Shown here: piece after piece, positions 34,509 to 45,500 of the stretch
How positions within the stretch are numbered: the stretch's first letter is position 1
Layout: each line of letters opens with the position of its first letter
NCBI GenBank assembly: GCA_037962975.1
Contig: CM075674.1
Span: forward strand, 86,754,501-86,818,500
Direction: 5' to 3'
Length of the DNA stretch: 64,000 nt
Source: Clitoria ternatea
Taxonomy: Eukaryota; Streptophyta; Magnoliopsida; Fabales; Fabaceae
Program-made: the position numbers and the translations under genes
Notes under the pieces: model-generated
The model's database searches: none
Told to the model about the DNA's origin: nothing
What the model saw: the letters and a program-made list of their open reading frames with translations, nothing else

Positions 34509-34765
34509 GAATCGATTCACCAATGTGGGAATCGATTCCCACACAAAAGAACAGCAAGGAATCGATTCAAGCACCCTGGGAATCGATTCATACAGCTAGG
34601 AATCGATTCCCCACCCATGTGAATCGATTCATATGCATTTTAAAGGCCTGGGAATCGATTCAAACAAGCATGAATCGATTCATGTGCTTGGGAATCGATT
34701 CCCACCCCTAAGGAATCGATTCCTATGTGTAAAATTGCCCAAAAATTGCCTAGATGAATCGATTC
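34509..34765. repeat. Array of eleven GAATCGATTC palindromes, about 20-bp phasing
   Basis: Starts: 34509, 34529, 34559, 34580, 34600, 34621, 34652, 34672, 34692, 34713 and 34756. Steps: 20, 30, 21, 20, 21, 31, 20, 20, 21 and 43, close to multiples of one helical turn. Sequence between the sites is not repeated, unlike the copia array. The 3' LTR copy is at 43165-43421. The array ends about 170 bp before the TATA box, in U3. Confidence 0.95.
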
Positions 34766-34937
34766 AGGCACAGATTCATCAGTGGAAACATCAGATAACG
34801 CATTATCAAAGTGGAAACAACACTGAAGCATGATCATGGAGCACTTAGAATGATAATGGAGCACCATGGAATTGTAAATTCAAGAGTGTATCTCCCATTA
34901 TGAATTAATTATGGCATTAGTTTTGCTTTCTGATTCC

Positions 34938-34945
34938 TATAAATA
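34938..34945 (+). promoter_or_regulatory. LTR TATA box of the inner Athila-type element
   Basis: TATAAATA is followed by GGCACAAGAGG and a CT-rich leader. The copy in the 3' LTR is at 43594-43601. Confidence 0.75.
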
Positions 34946-35920
34946 GGCACAAGAGGAAGGCTTGTAACACACCATTCATTCTTCATCAGATCCTCCTTCA
35001 TACGTTCCTCTTCTCTTCTCTGTTGGAAATTCTTCCAGCAAATTCTTCATTTTCCGGGTTAGTTTTATTGTTGTAGTTGTAATTATGGAGGGCTAAAACC
35101 CCTAGATTGATTTTCTTGGAGAATGTTGTAATGTAATTTTGAGGTCATTAATTTTAATATAGTATGCTTTTATTATTGTTATTTCTTCATAATCTTTCTC
35201 TACTTATTTAATTCTATTTTGTTTAATTAAATTTGTATGCTTAATCGGTTTAATTATTCAAATGGAATAAAATAAGGTTTTAAATTAGAATGGATTAAGG
35301 AAATATGCATGCTTAATGAATATTTTCATAATCACTTTTAATAATTATGGTTTGCTTAATTCCATAATTTGAGAATAGATTATGTATATAGGCGATGTTC
35401 TTATGTATGCTCAATAATTCCTAGATTTTACAATCTTGACTCCTTTTGCTTAATTAGGATGCTTGATTAAAATATTCATTTTTAAATGAAAGTAAAGGAA
35501 TTGTGAATTGAAAAAGACGCTTAGTTGATCAATTCAAATTGAGCTAAGAAATTAACATTAATAAGTATACAGATTATTTTTAATGAACCAAGGATAAATT
35601 TATTTACAATACTCCAAGAAAATCAATCGCTTGTTATTTATTGTTTTAAATCCTTTATTTACTTTATTTTAATTTTAATTGTGACAACAAAAATCAATCA
35701 AACCCCCCCCCCCAATTGTATGTTAGTGAACTTATGTTTGTAAAAATTTTTAGTTGTTTAGTTTTTATTTGTTAAAAATTAGTTTAAGACTTGATTTTTC
35801 CTAAATTTTTGTGTTGATCCTTGAGAGAACGACCTAGGTTGACACCCTAGTACTACGTTAATTAATTTTAATGTACTAATTTGACGGAATCACGACTGCA
35901 AAAATATTCATGTCAAATTT

Positions 35921-35938
35921 TGGCGCCGCAGCCGGGGA
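35921..35938 (+). promoter_or_regulatory. Primer-binding site of the inner Athila-type element
   Basis: TGGCGCCGCAGCCGGGGA starts five bases after the LTR end. It is complementary to the 3' end of plant tRNA-Asp with about one mismatch. This primer is typical of the Athila and Tat lineages. Confidence 0.92.
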
Positions 35939-36127
35939 TCAACGATCTTTAGGAAAAACACTTGTTTTAAATTAATTATTTTTTTTTGAAAAAAAAAATT
36001 TAATTTAAAAAAAAATAATAAAATAAAAAAAAAAATTCTTTTGTTTGTTTGTTTGTTTATTTTATTTCTTTTGCATGATTTAGGATTCTTATGATTTATT
36101 GCTCATCATGATCAAATATCTTGTTGT

Positions 36128-39100
36128 ATGCTATGTATGACTAGAAGAACTTTTGAGCATTTATATTCATTTGATCCTGAAATTGAAAGAACTTTTCATA
36201 GGTTAATTAGAGAAGCTAGATTTAATAATAACTTTGTTGATATTGATAGTGATAGTATTTTTTCTGAATCTGTTGAAAGTACTACTGCTAGTTTTTCTGA
36301 TATGGCTGAACCTCGTGAAAGAACTCTTAGAGAACTAGCTGCTCCTGAATTCACTTACGAAAGTTTGTGTATTCAATATCCTGATGAGGATGTCCCTTTT
36401 ATTCTTAAGACCGGACTTATACACCTGTTGCCTAAGTTTCATGGTCTTGCGGGTGAAGATCCGCACAAACACCTCAAAGAATTCCACATTGTGTGCTCCA
36501 CAATGAAACCCCAAAACGTTCAAGAAGACCATGTCTATCTTAAAGCGTTTCCTCATTCTTTAGAGGGTGTTGCTAAGGATTGGTTGTATTACCTTGCTCC
36601 AAGATCAATCACAAGTTGGAATGACTTAAAGAAAATGTTCTTGGAAAAATTCTTTCCTGCCTCTAGAACAACTGCAATCCGTAAAGACATATCTGGCATT
36701 AGGCAACTCTCTGGAGAAAGTCTTTATGAATATTGGGAGAGATTTAAAAAACTTTGTGCAAGTTGCCCTCACCACCAAATTTCTGAACAACTTCTTCTTC
36801 AGTACTTCTATGAAGGTTTACACCACGTTGATCGCAACATGATTGATGCGGCAAGTGGAGGAGCTTTAGGAGATATGACTGCTGCTGAAGCAAGAAATCT
36901 GATTGAGAAGATGGCATCTAACTCTCAACAATTTGGTGTGAGAAATGATTCTTTCAAACCCATGTTTGATTCCAATTCTAGTTCATCTGGAATTAAATTG
37001 GAGAGCAAACTTGATGCTCTCACTACTCTGGTCACACAATTGGCAGTAAATCAAAAATCCATGACTGCTAAAGTATGTGGCATCTGCTCTTCACAAGAGC
37101 ACCCCACTGATTGTTGTCCTTCTCTACAAGAAAAGGATAATAATAGTCCCCAAGCCTATGCAGCTAACATCTACCATGATAGACCTCCACCACCACAAAA
37201 CCATGACCTTTCCACCAACAGATACAATCCAGGTTGGAGGAACCATCCAAACTTGAGATGGGGCAACCAACAACAAAATCCCCAACCCCCATTTCAAAAC
37301 AATGCACCAACCTTCCAGAGACCGACACCTCAACCACCCACAAGTGGCCCTTCTTTGGAGGATCTGGTGAAACAAATGGCTGCACAGAACTTGGAGTATC
37401 AACAGAGGAATGATGCTACCATCCAGAGTTTAAGCAACCAAATTGGGCAATTGGCTTCATCATTAAGCCAGTTACAATCTCAAAACTCTGATAAATTACC
37501 ATCTCAACCAGCTGCAAATCCAAGAAATGTGAGCGCAATCCAGTTAAGATCAGGTAAAAACCTTGAAGTACCCATACCCAAGGAACCTGAAAAACAAACA
37601 ACTGAGCCTGAAACAGTTGAGAATGATGTACCCTCTTCAAGCAAACCTGAGATACAACCACCCCAAATTACACCTCATATCCCTCTTCCTTTCCCACCAA
37701 AAGCAATTCCAAGTAAGAAGATGGAAGAAGTGGACAAAGAAATTTTGGATACTTTCAGGAAAGTGGAAGTGAATATACCTCTTCTCGATGCAATCAAGCA
37801 AATTCCCAAGTATGCCAAATTTCTGAAAGAGTTGTGTACTCACAAGAGGAGACTCAAGGGCAATGAAAGGATAAGCATGGGAAGAAATGTATCTGCACTA
37901 CTTGGTAAGGAAAATATCCCTGAGAAATGCAAGGATCCAGGTACGTTTTCTATACCTTGTATCATAGGCAATAACAAATTTGAAAATTGTATGTTAGATT
38001 TAGGAGCTTCAATAAATGTTATGCCTATGTCTGTTTTTAAATCTTTGTCTCTTGGAAATTTACAACCTACTGGTGTAGTAATTCAGCTAGCCAATAGGAG
38101 CACTGCCTATCCTGCTGGAGTTATAGAGGATGTTTTGGTTCAGGTAGAACAGCTTGTTTTCCCTGCTGACTTTTTTGTACTTGATATGGAAGAAGGTATG
38201 CCTCAAATTCCTGTTCCTATCATTTTGGGAAGACCATTTTTGAAAACAGCTCGAACCAAAATAGATTTTCATTCTGGAACTCTCTCTATGGAATTTGGTG
38301 ACACACGAGTTCAATTTAATATTCTTGATGCCATGAAATATCCATCTGAAAATCATTCTGTTTTCCAAATTGACATTATTGATGAACTAGTTTTTGAACA
38401 TTTTTCTAATATTGATTTGGAATACATGGATGATTCAAACAAATGTTTTGCATGCAATGATTCTGGAAGTTGTGATTTTTGTGCTGAAATTGATAGATAC
38501 ATAATTTTTGATTCAGAGTCTTTAGATATACCTGTTAACCATAAGGAGCTGTATGCAGGATTTCAAGAAAATTCTAACATAATTTTTGAAGTGCAAGCAG
38601 CGGAATCAAAATCTACTTTGTTAGTTCCATCTGTTTTGCAGGCACCCAAGTTAGAATTGAAACCCCTACCTGAGAACCTAAAGTATGTATACTTAGGGGA
38701 TGATGAACAGCTCCCGGTGATAATTTCCACTTCTCTTGATGAAAATCAAGAAGAAAAATTGTTACAGGTATTGAAAAAACATAAGAAGGCTATAGGATGG
38801 ACATTGGCAGACATTCCTGGAATTAGTCCATCCATGTGCATGCATAGAATATTTCTGGAGGAAAATACTAAAGCAGTAAGACAGCCCCAGAGGAGACTCA
38901 ACCCTGTAATCCTTGATGTGGTTAAGAAGGAAATCACCAAGCTTCTACAAGCAGGAATCATTTATCCTATCTCTGATAGTCAATGGGTGAGTCCAATTCA
39001 AGTGGTTCCTAAGAAAACAGGGATCACAGTTGTGAAAAATGAAAAGGATGAATTGATCCCAACTAGAGTGCAGAATAGTTGGCGAGTCTGTATTGACTAC

Positions 39101-40996
39101 AGGAGACTTAACCAGGCAACAAAGAAGGACCATTTCCCTTTACCCTTCATTGACCAAATGCTTGAGCGTCTCGCAGGTAAGTCTCATTACTGTTTTCTTG
39201 ATGGATTCTCTGGATATTTTCAGATTCACATTGCACCTGAGGATCAAGATAAGACCACATTCACCTGTCCCTTTGGCACATTTGCTTATAGGAGAATGCC
39301 ATTTGGCCTATGCAATGCTCCCGGAACTTTTCAAAGATGCATGATAAGTATTTTTCATGATTTCATTGAAAATTACATAGAGGTGTTTATGGATGATTTT
39401 ACTGTCTATGGATCTTCATTTAATGCATGCCTTGATAGTCTTGATAAAGTTTTAAACAGATGCATTGAAACTAACCTTGTCTTGAACTATGAAAAATGTC
39501 ATTTTATGGTAAAACAAGGAATAGTTTTAGGGCATGTAATCTCTGAAAAAGGAATTGAGGTAGATCCTGCTAAGGTAGAAGTTATATCACATTTGCCTTA
39601 CCCCTCTTGTGTTCGAGAGGTTCGTTCTTTTCTTGGCCATGCAGGATTCTACAGAAGATTCATAAAGGATTTCAGCAAGAAGGCTAGGCCACTATCCAGT
39701 CTGCTTCAAAAGGATGTGGCATTTGAATTTGATGAAAAGTGTAAGGAGGCTTTTAATTGCCTCAAGCAAGCATTGACCACTACCCCAATAATCCAAGCAC
39801 CTGTTTGGACAGCTCCATTTGAGTTGATGTGTGATGCCTCTAATTATGCATTGGGAGCCGTCCTTGGTCAAAAGATTGACAAGCAACCTAGGGTCATCTA
39901 CTATGCATCTAAAACTTTAGATGCTACCCAGGTAAATTACACCACCACTGAGAAAGAGCTCTTGGCCATTGTTTTTGCATTAGATAAGTTCAGATCTTAC
40001 CTACTCGGTTCTCGAGTAGTTGTCTTTACTGACCATGCAGCTCTGAAGTACTTGTTGAAGAAAGGTGAGTCCAAGCCAAGATTAATTCGTTGGATGCTTT
40101 TGCTCCAAGAGTTTGACTTGGAAATTCGTGACAGAAGTGGAACACAAAACCTTGTGGCAGACCATTTAAGCAGAATTGAGAATGCTCCTGATTCGGCACC
40201 TATTCGGGACCATTTTCCCGATGAACACCTCATGAGTATTTCTAACTCTTTTGATTCACCTTGGTTTGCTAACATTGTAAATTATCTTGTTGCTTCTGTT
40301 TTTCCACCATGTGCATCCAGAAACCAAATTTCAAAATTAAAAAGTGATGCAAAGTATTATATTTGGGATGACCCGTATTTGTGGAAATTGTGTAATGATC
40401 AGGTGATTCGAAGATGCATTCCCGATCATGAAATAGAATCAGTTCTTCGATTCTGCCATGCTTCACCAGTTGGTGGACATTTTGGTCCACAAAGAACAGC
40501 AAGAAAAGTGTTGGATTCAGGTTTGTATTGGCCCACAATTTTAAGGATGCATGGAGAGTTTGTAACACCTGTGAGAAATGCCAAAGATCTAGTAATGCTA
40601 CCACATGGAGACAACAGATGCCTCAGCAACCAATGTTGTTTTGTGAAGTATTTGATGTTTGGGGCATTGATTTTATGGGTCCATTTCCTCCATCCTTTGG
40701 TTTTACTTATATTTTATTGGCTGTTGATTATGTTTCTAAATGGGTGGAAGCTAAAGCCACCAGAACTAATGATGCTCGAGTTGTTGTGGATTTTGTTAGA
40801 TCTCAAATTCTTTGCAGGTTTGGCATCCCGAGAGCAATCATTAGTGATCAAGGAACACATTTCTGCAACAGGACCATGCAAGCTATGCTCAGGAAGTATG
40901 GGGTTGTTCATAGAGTCTCTACTCCATATCACCCCCAAACCAATGGACAAGCAGAAGTCTCTAACAGAGAAATCAAAAGGATCCTGGAGAAGATAG
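36128..40996 (+). CDS. Gag-pol polyprotein of the Athila-type element (to frameshift in integrase)
   Basis: The open frame is 1622 aa. Gag core (about residues 70-280) has PKFHGLAGEDPHKHLKEF and FLEKFFPASRTTAIRKDISG. A zinc knuckle CGICSSQEHPTDCC begins near residue 317. Protease has DLGAS near residue 624 (DLGA instead of DSGA, as in Athila) and ILGRPFLKTA. RT has VSPIQVVPKK, WRVCIDYRRLNQ, DGFSGYFQI, MPFGLCNAPGTFQRCM and FMDD at residues 1087-1090. RNase H has CDASNYALGAVLGQ, TTEKELLAIVFALDKFRSYL and VADHLSRI. Integrase starts with CHASPVGGHFG. After about 40540 the reading is out of phase, and the last 150 residues of this frame are not real. The true start may be a later Met (MTRRTF), and this is not resolved. 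Confidence 0.93.
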   Translation: MLCMTRRTFEHLYSFDPEIERTFHRLIREARFNNNFVDIDSDSIFSESVESTTASFSDMAEPRERTLRELAAPEFTYESLCIQYPDEDVPFILKTGLIHLLPKFHGLAGEDPHKHLKEFHIVCSTMKPQNVQEDHVYLKAFPHSLEGVAKDWLYYLAPRSITSWNDLKKMFLEKFFPASRTTAIRKDISGIRQLSGESLYEYWERFKKLCASCPHHQISEQLLLQYFYEGLHHVDRNMIDAASGGALGDMTAAEARNLIEKMASNSQQFGVRNDSFKPMFDSNSSSSGIKLESKLDALTTLVTQLAVNQKSMTAKVCGICSSQEHPTDCCPSLQEKDNNSPQAYAANIYHDRPPPPQNHDLSTNRYNPGWRNHPNLRWGNQQQNPQPPFQNNAPTFQRPTPQPPTSGPSLEDLVKQMAAQNLEYQQRNDATIQSLSNQIGQLASSLSQLQSQNSDKLPSQPAANPRNVSAIQLRSGKNLEVPIPKEPEKQTTEPETVENDVPSSSKPEIQPPQITPHIPLPFPPKAIPSKKMEEVDKEILDTFRKVEVNIPLLDAIKQIPKYAKFLKELCTHKRRLKGNERISMGRNVSALLGKENIPEKCKDPGTFSIPCIIGNNKFENCMLDLGASINVMPMSVFKSLSLGNLQPTGVVIQLANRSTAYPAGVIEDVLVQVEQLVFPADFFVLDMEEGMPQIPVPIILGRPFLKTARTKIDFHSGTLSMEFGDTRVQFNILDAMKYPSENHSVFQIDIIDELVFEHFSNIDLEYMDDSNKCFACNDSGSCDFCAEIDRYIIFDSESLDIPVNHKELYAGFQENSNIIFEVQAAESKSTLLVPSVLQAPKLELKPLPENLKYVYLGDDEQLPVIISTSLDENQEEKLLQVLKKHKKAIGWTLADIPGISPSMCMHRIFLEENTKAVRQPQRRLNPVILDVVKKEITKLLQAGIIYPISDSQWVSPIQVVPKKTGITVVKNEKDELIPTRVQNSWRVCIDYRRLNQATKKDHFPLPFIDQMLERLAGKSHYCFLDGFSGYFQIHIAPEDQDKTTFTCPFGTFAYRRMPFGLCNAPGTFQRCMISIFHDFIENYIEVFMDDFTVYGSSFNACLDSLDKVLNRCIETNLVLNYEKCHFMVKQGIVLGHVISEKGIEVDPAKVEVISHLPYPSCVREVRSFLGHAGFYRRFIKDFSKKARPLSSLLQKDVAFEFDEKCKEAFNCLKQALTTTPIIQAPVWTAPFELMCDASNYALGAVLGQKIDKQPRVIYYASKTLDATQVNYTTTEKELLAIVFALDKFRSYLLGSRVVVFTDHAALKYLLKKGESKPRLIRWMLLLQEFDLEIRDRSGTQNLVADHLSRIENAPDSAPIRDHFPDEHLMSISNSFDSPWFANIVNYLVASVFPPCASRNQISKLKSDAKYYIWDDPYLWKLCNDQVIRRCIPDHEIESVLRFCHASPVGGHFGPQRTARKVLDSGLYWPTILRMHGEFVTPVRNAKDLVMLPHGDNRCLSNQCCFVKYLMFGALILWVHFLHPLVLLIFYWLLIMFLNGWKLKPPELMMLELLWILLDLKFFAGLASREQSLVIKEHISATGPCKLCSGSMGLFIESLLHITPKPMDKQKSLTEKSKGSWRR

Positions 40997-41568
40997 TACA
41001 GCCTAACAAAAAGGATTGGAGCAGGAAATTGGATGATGCTCTTTGGGCACATAGAACAGCTTTTAAGGCACCTATAGGAATGTCTCCCTATAGAATTGTT
41101 TTTGGTAAAGCATGTCATCTTCCAGTGGAGATTGAGCATCGTGCTTATTGGGCTATAAAAGCTTGTAACTTAGCACTTGATCAAGCAGGTGAAGAAAGAA
41201 AATTACAACTGAATGAGCTTGATGAGATACGTTTGGCAGCTTATAAGAACTCGAGGTTCTATAAGGAGAAAACAAAGAAATTCCATGATAGCTCAATAGC
41301 TAGAAAGGATTTTACTGCTGGACAGAAAGTGCTACTGTTTAATTCCCGGTTGAAACTGATGGCCGGAAAATTGCGCTCCAAATGGGAAGGACCTTTCATT
41401 GTTACAAATGTATTTCCCCATGGAGCTGTGGAAATAAAAAGTGAAAACTCCAACAAAAGCTTCAAGGTTAATGGACAACGTTTGAAGCCATTTCATGAAA
41501 ATCCTTCACTTGTGGATGTTACAATGGAGGAACATGCTTTGGGGGAACCACTTCTTGATCCCCCTTGA
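40528..41568 (+). pseudogene. Integrase remainder of the Athila-type polyprotein, shifted frame
   Basis: The frame holds the rest of the integrase: CNTCEKCQ (zinc-binding), then VWGIDFMGPFP (first Asp), IISDQGTHFCN (second Asp), and NGQAEVSNREIKR (catalytic Glu). The C-terminal part has WAHRTAFKAPIGMSPYRIVF and KLRSKWEGPFIV. It overlaps the previous frame. Continuity of motifs places a one-base slip at the T-run 40539-40542. The frame ends with TGA at 41566-41568. No chromodomain is seen, as expected for Athila. Confidence 0.93.
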
Positions 41569-42890
41569 GGGAGTTTTTCTTACCCATCTCTTTACTTTTT
41601 CATTATATTGTCTATTTTGTATGCTCTGTCTTACATTGAGGACAATGTATGATTTAAGTGTGGGGGTGGGATCATTCGTGTGTGTGTTATTGTTTGATTA
41701 AATTTTGTGTGATATTAAAAAAAATATATATTAAAAATAAAAGATTTTGTGTGTGTTTTTGTTTTAAAAAGGCATGTTTTATTGGAATTTTAAGATATGC
41801 ATGAGTAACAAGTAAATTCTTTCATGTCTGATATGAGCTTAATGATATGTTATAATTTGAACTCAAGCAATTTTGGTATGATGAGAATGACATGATAATT
41901 GATAGATGATCATATATGATAGAATTATACCTTGTGAGATTTTTGAGCCTTAAAATTTGATGGATCACTTTAAACCATCTTAATCCTTTCATGTGTGATT
42001 AATTCCTGAAAGCTTACATCTTAATTTTTGTCTTGTTTCTTGATGATACTTGAAACTCATATGAATGTATTATGATACAGGCATTTTTGTTCAGTTGAGC
42101 CACTAAGCCAGATAAGCCTACCATGAATAAATTATCTCTTGCTAGCCATTTTGAGCCTATTTAACTGTTTCCTTGTTGCAGCTCAAATAAGCCATGGATG
42201 AAGAACCAAAAATATACCTACCTTAAGAAATATATTGAAGCTTTGGAATCAAGTCAAAACAGGCATTCAAATAAGTGTGGGGGTGTGCAAAAAGGAATTG
42301 CAACTCTTGTTCCAAGTGTTATGCAATCTAATAAAAAAAAATATAAAATTTTACCAAATACCATACAATAAATGTTTTACCTTCACTGTTTGCCAGAAAA
42401 ATTAATTGCTTCATTATTCTTTCTGATATATATAAATATATATATTTCATCCATTTTAACCTTGGCCACATTTCAACCCTGTGAAAGCCCTGTTGATCTA
42501 TACATGCATTTGTGTTGATTGTGAAATTAAGAAACTTGCCAAATTTTTTTTGACTATTTGTTTTTCAGGAATTGTTTTGAGAGTATACACAAACCTTAAA
42601 CACTTGAGAGTTGAGAGTATGACTTGTGAGGTTCTATCACTTATGATCTTCTTTTCAGTTTAATTTAATTTTTACATGCCTAAGTGTTTGAATGATTTTT
42701 ATATATATCTTGATGCTCTGCATCTTGCATGTTGAATAACTCTTGTTTCTTTGTATATTTCTAAGATTTCATGATAAGCATGCCAGTTCTGTGTGTTGTT
42801 GTTTTCAACTTAATGTTTTCAATAAATTGAGAAACTTGTTTTTATTTTGATTTTGCCCGGGAGTGCAAAAAGAATAAGTGTGGGAGTATT
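41569..42890 (+). other. Noncoding 3' region of the Athila-type element with repeated polypurine-like motifs
   Basis: No long frame and no envelope-like ORF. Three AAGTGTGGG tracts lie at 41656-41670, 42273-42287 and 42876-42890. Only the last adjoins the LTR and acts as the polypurine tract. Confidence 0.75.
42876..42890 (+). promoter_or_regulatory. Polypurine tract of the Athila-type element
   Basis: AAGTGTGGGAGTATT abuts the 3' LTR start at 42891. Confidence 0.75.
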
Positions 42891-44570
42891 TGATGATGCA
42901 TGATTTATCCTTAATTCCTCAATTTAAATGTGTATAATTTGCCATCACTTAGTGTGTAATATACTGCACTTTAACACATTTTCATCATTTGAGCTTTATT
43001 TAATATTTAATTTTAAAATGAATTAAGGATAAATTTTTAATAAAAGTTGGTTTTCTCTTATTTTGTAGTGTGTGATTAAGCCTGTAATTACCACAGGTCA
43101 AACGAAAGAAGTCACGACTCAAGAAATGGTCAAAAATGCGAGAAAAGCACCAGAACAGGTCTGGGAATCGATTCACCAATGTGGGAATCGATTCCCACAC
43201 AAAAGAACAGCAAGGAATCGATTCAAGCACCCTGGGAATCGATTCATACAGCTAGGAATCGATTCCCCACCCATGTGAATCGATTCATATGCATTTTAAA
43301 GGCCTGGGAATCGATTCAAACAAGCATGAATCGATTCATGTGCTTGGGAATCGATTCCCACCCCTAAGGAATCGATTCCTATGTGTAAAATTGCCCAAAA
43401 ATTGCCTAGATGAATCGATTCAGGCACAGATTCATCAGTGGAAACATCAGATAACGCATTATCAAAGTGGAAACAACACTGAAGCATGATCATGGAGCAC
43501 TTAGAATGATAATGGAGCACCATGGAATTGTAAATTCAAGAGTGCATCTCCCATTATGAATTAATTATGGCATTAGTTTTGCTTTCTGATTCCTATAAAT
43601 AGGCACAAGAGGAAGGCTTGTAACACACCATTCATTCTTCATCAGATCCTCCTTCATACGTTCCTCTTCTCTTCTCTGTTGGAAATTCTTCCAGCAAATT
43701 CTTCATTTTCCGGGTTAGTTTTATTGTTGTAGTTGTAATTATGGAGGGCTAAAACCCCTAGATTGATTTTCTTGGAGAATGTTGTAATGTAATTTTGAGG
43801 TCATTAATTTTAATATAGTATGCTTTTATTATTGTTATTTCTTCATAATCTTTCTCTACTTATTTAATTCCATTTTGTTTAATTAAATTTGTATGCTTAA
43901 TCGGTTTAATTATTCAAATGGAATAAAATAAGGTTTTAAATTAGAATGGATTAAGGAAATATGCATGCTTAATGAATATTTTCATAATCACTTTTAATAA
44001 TTATGGTTTGCTTAATTCCATAATTTGAGAATAGATTATGTATATAGGCGATGTTCTTATGTATGCTCAATAATTCCTAGATTTTACAATCTTGACTCCT
44101 TTTGCTTAATTAGGATGCTTGATTAAAATATTCATTTTTAAATGAAAGTAAAGGAATTGTGAATTGAAAAAGACGCTTAGTTGATCAATTCAAATTGAGC
44201 TAAGAAATTAACATTAATAAGTATACAGATTATTTTTAATGAACCAAGGATAAATTTATTTACAATACTCCAAGAAAATCAATCGCTTGTTATTTATTGT
44301 TTTAAATCCTTTATTTACTTTGTTTTAATTTTAATTGTGACAACAAAAATCAATCAAACCCCCCCCCCAATTGTATGTTAGTGAACTTATGTTTGTAAAA
44401 ATTTTTAGTTGTTTAGTTTTTATTTGTTAAAAATTAGTTTAATACTTGATTTTTCCTAAATTTTTGTGTTGATCCTTGAGAGAACGACCTAGGTTGACAC
44501 CCTAGTACTACGTTAATTAATTTTAATGTACTAATTTGACGGAATCACGACTGCAAAAATATTCATGTCA
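42891..44570 (+). repeat. 3' LTR of the inner Athila-type element
   Basis: Near-identical to 34235-35915. By eye there are seven substitutions and a C-run one base shorter. It is followed by GTGAG at 44571 and then by the resumed copia LTR. Confidence 0.96.
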
Positions 44571-45498
44571 GTGAGTTTCAATTTGCATATCCTCTCTTGT
44601 TGAGAGTTAGAATTGGTGAGAGCTTTCATTTGTGTATCTACTCTATTGAGAGAGTTAATTGCTTGTAAACCAAACACCAAAACACCAAGGTTTTTCACTC
44701 TAGGTTGAGTGGTCACAAAGGTTGGGGTTTAACCTTTGGGTTATTGAGAGATTGTGAGATTGGGTGGGTTGCCCTTTGCTTGTAAGGATTGAGTTCTTGA
44801 GTGTGGGACACTAGCAAGCTGCAATTGCTCAAAGCTTGTATCTCAAATCTTCAATAGTTGAATCCTTCAAGTGGGTTGCTTGAAGGCGAGACGTACACCG
44901 GGTTGGTGGAACTCGTTAAATTGGTTTGTATTTCTCTCTACCTTGAACTCTTTATACAACTGCGCATATAAACTGTTTGTTGAAATGCTTGAGCTGAATG
45001 TGTGAATCAAAGTTGTTGTTCAAGTAGAAAACTAACTCTGCATGCCAAGTGTTTGATAATTTGCTTGAATCAATATTTGGTAAAGTTCTTAAAAACTGAA
45101 ATTTGTTTTAACTTGCCAAGTATCTAGATCATTGTTTCCTATCAACTCTTATGTGATACTTACTTAATTGCCTTCACCTATTTCATGCACACAAGTTGTT
45201 TGATATATTGAATGAGCTGAACCCTTATAGGAAACATCACATTATTTGTGAAATAAATCTATGCACTCCAACTGATTGATAAATTGTTTAAACCAATAAC
45301 TTGCCTTGTTTATCACACTTAAAGCTAAATATTGTCATTGCACATCAAGTGTGTCATAGTGTGATATGTACATAGAAGTTGTTATCTCTTCATCATTGCA
45401 TCATTTGTATATTACTAACCATTTCTAAGGGGATTCCGCGCGAAAATTTGAAACACTCAATTCACCCCCCCTCTTGAGCGTTGAGGCCTTGACTAACA
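44571..45498 (+). repeat. 5' LTR of the copia element, right segment
   Basis: Resumes the copia LTR after the inner element, starting with the duplicated GTGAG, and ends TAACA. It matches 50605-51532 with about eleven substitutions. The C-run CACCCCCCCTCTTGAG near the end is typical of legume Sirevirus LTRs. Confidence 0.93.
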
Positions 45499-45500
45499 AG

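Larger units (their letters stand above)
34235..35915 (+). repeat. 5' LTR of the inner Athila-type element
   Basis: It begins TGATGATGCATG, ends CATGTCA and is repeated at 42891-44570. It contains eleven GAATCGATTC sites at 34509-34765 and a TATA box at 34938-34945. Small frames through the array translate the palindromes as repeated NRF/ESI/GIDS peptides and are not genes. Confidence 0.96.
34235..44570 (+). mobile_element. Young Athila-type Ty3 retrotransposon, nearly intact
   Basis: LTRs of 1681 bp (34235-35915) and 1680 bp (42891-44570) start TGATGATGC and end TGTCA. A tRNA-Asp primer-binding site at 35921 and a polypurine tract at 42876-42890 frame the interior. Gag, protease, RT, RNase H and integrase are present. 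The one obvious defect is a single-base frameshift near 40540. The LTRs differ by about seven substitutions and one C-run indel, about 0.4 percent, so it is the youngest layer. No envelope-like ORF was recognised between integrase and the 3' LTR. Confidence 0.95.

Noticed and set aside
33708..34765. CRISPR-like look of regularly spaced short palindromes
   Set aside because: The repeats are only 10 bp and spacers are too short and unequal. There are no cas genes, and the DNA is plant nuclear DNA inside LTRs.
34416..34867. Several overlapping small frames with repeated NRF, ESI and GIDS peptides, seen again at 43072-43523
   Set aside because: They are six-frame readings of the GAATCGATTC array. 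They repeat exactly because the two LTRs are copies, and there is no start context or family.
41569..42890. Possible envelope-like gene of the Athila-type element
   Set aside because: No frame longer than about 60 codons and no membrane segments. The region is noncoding with PPT-like tracts.
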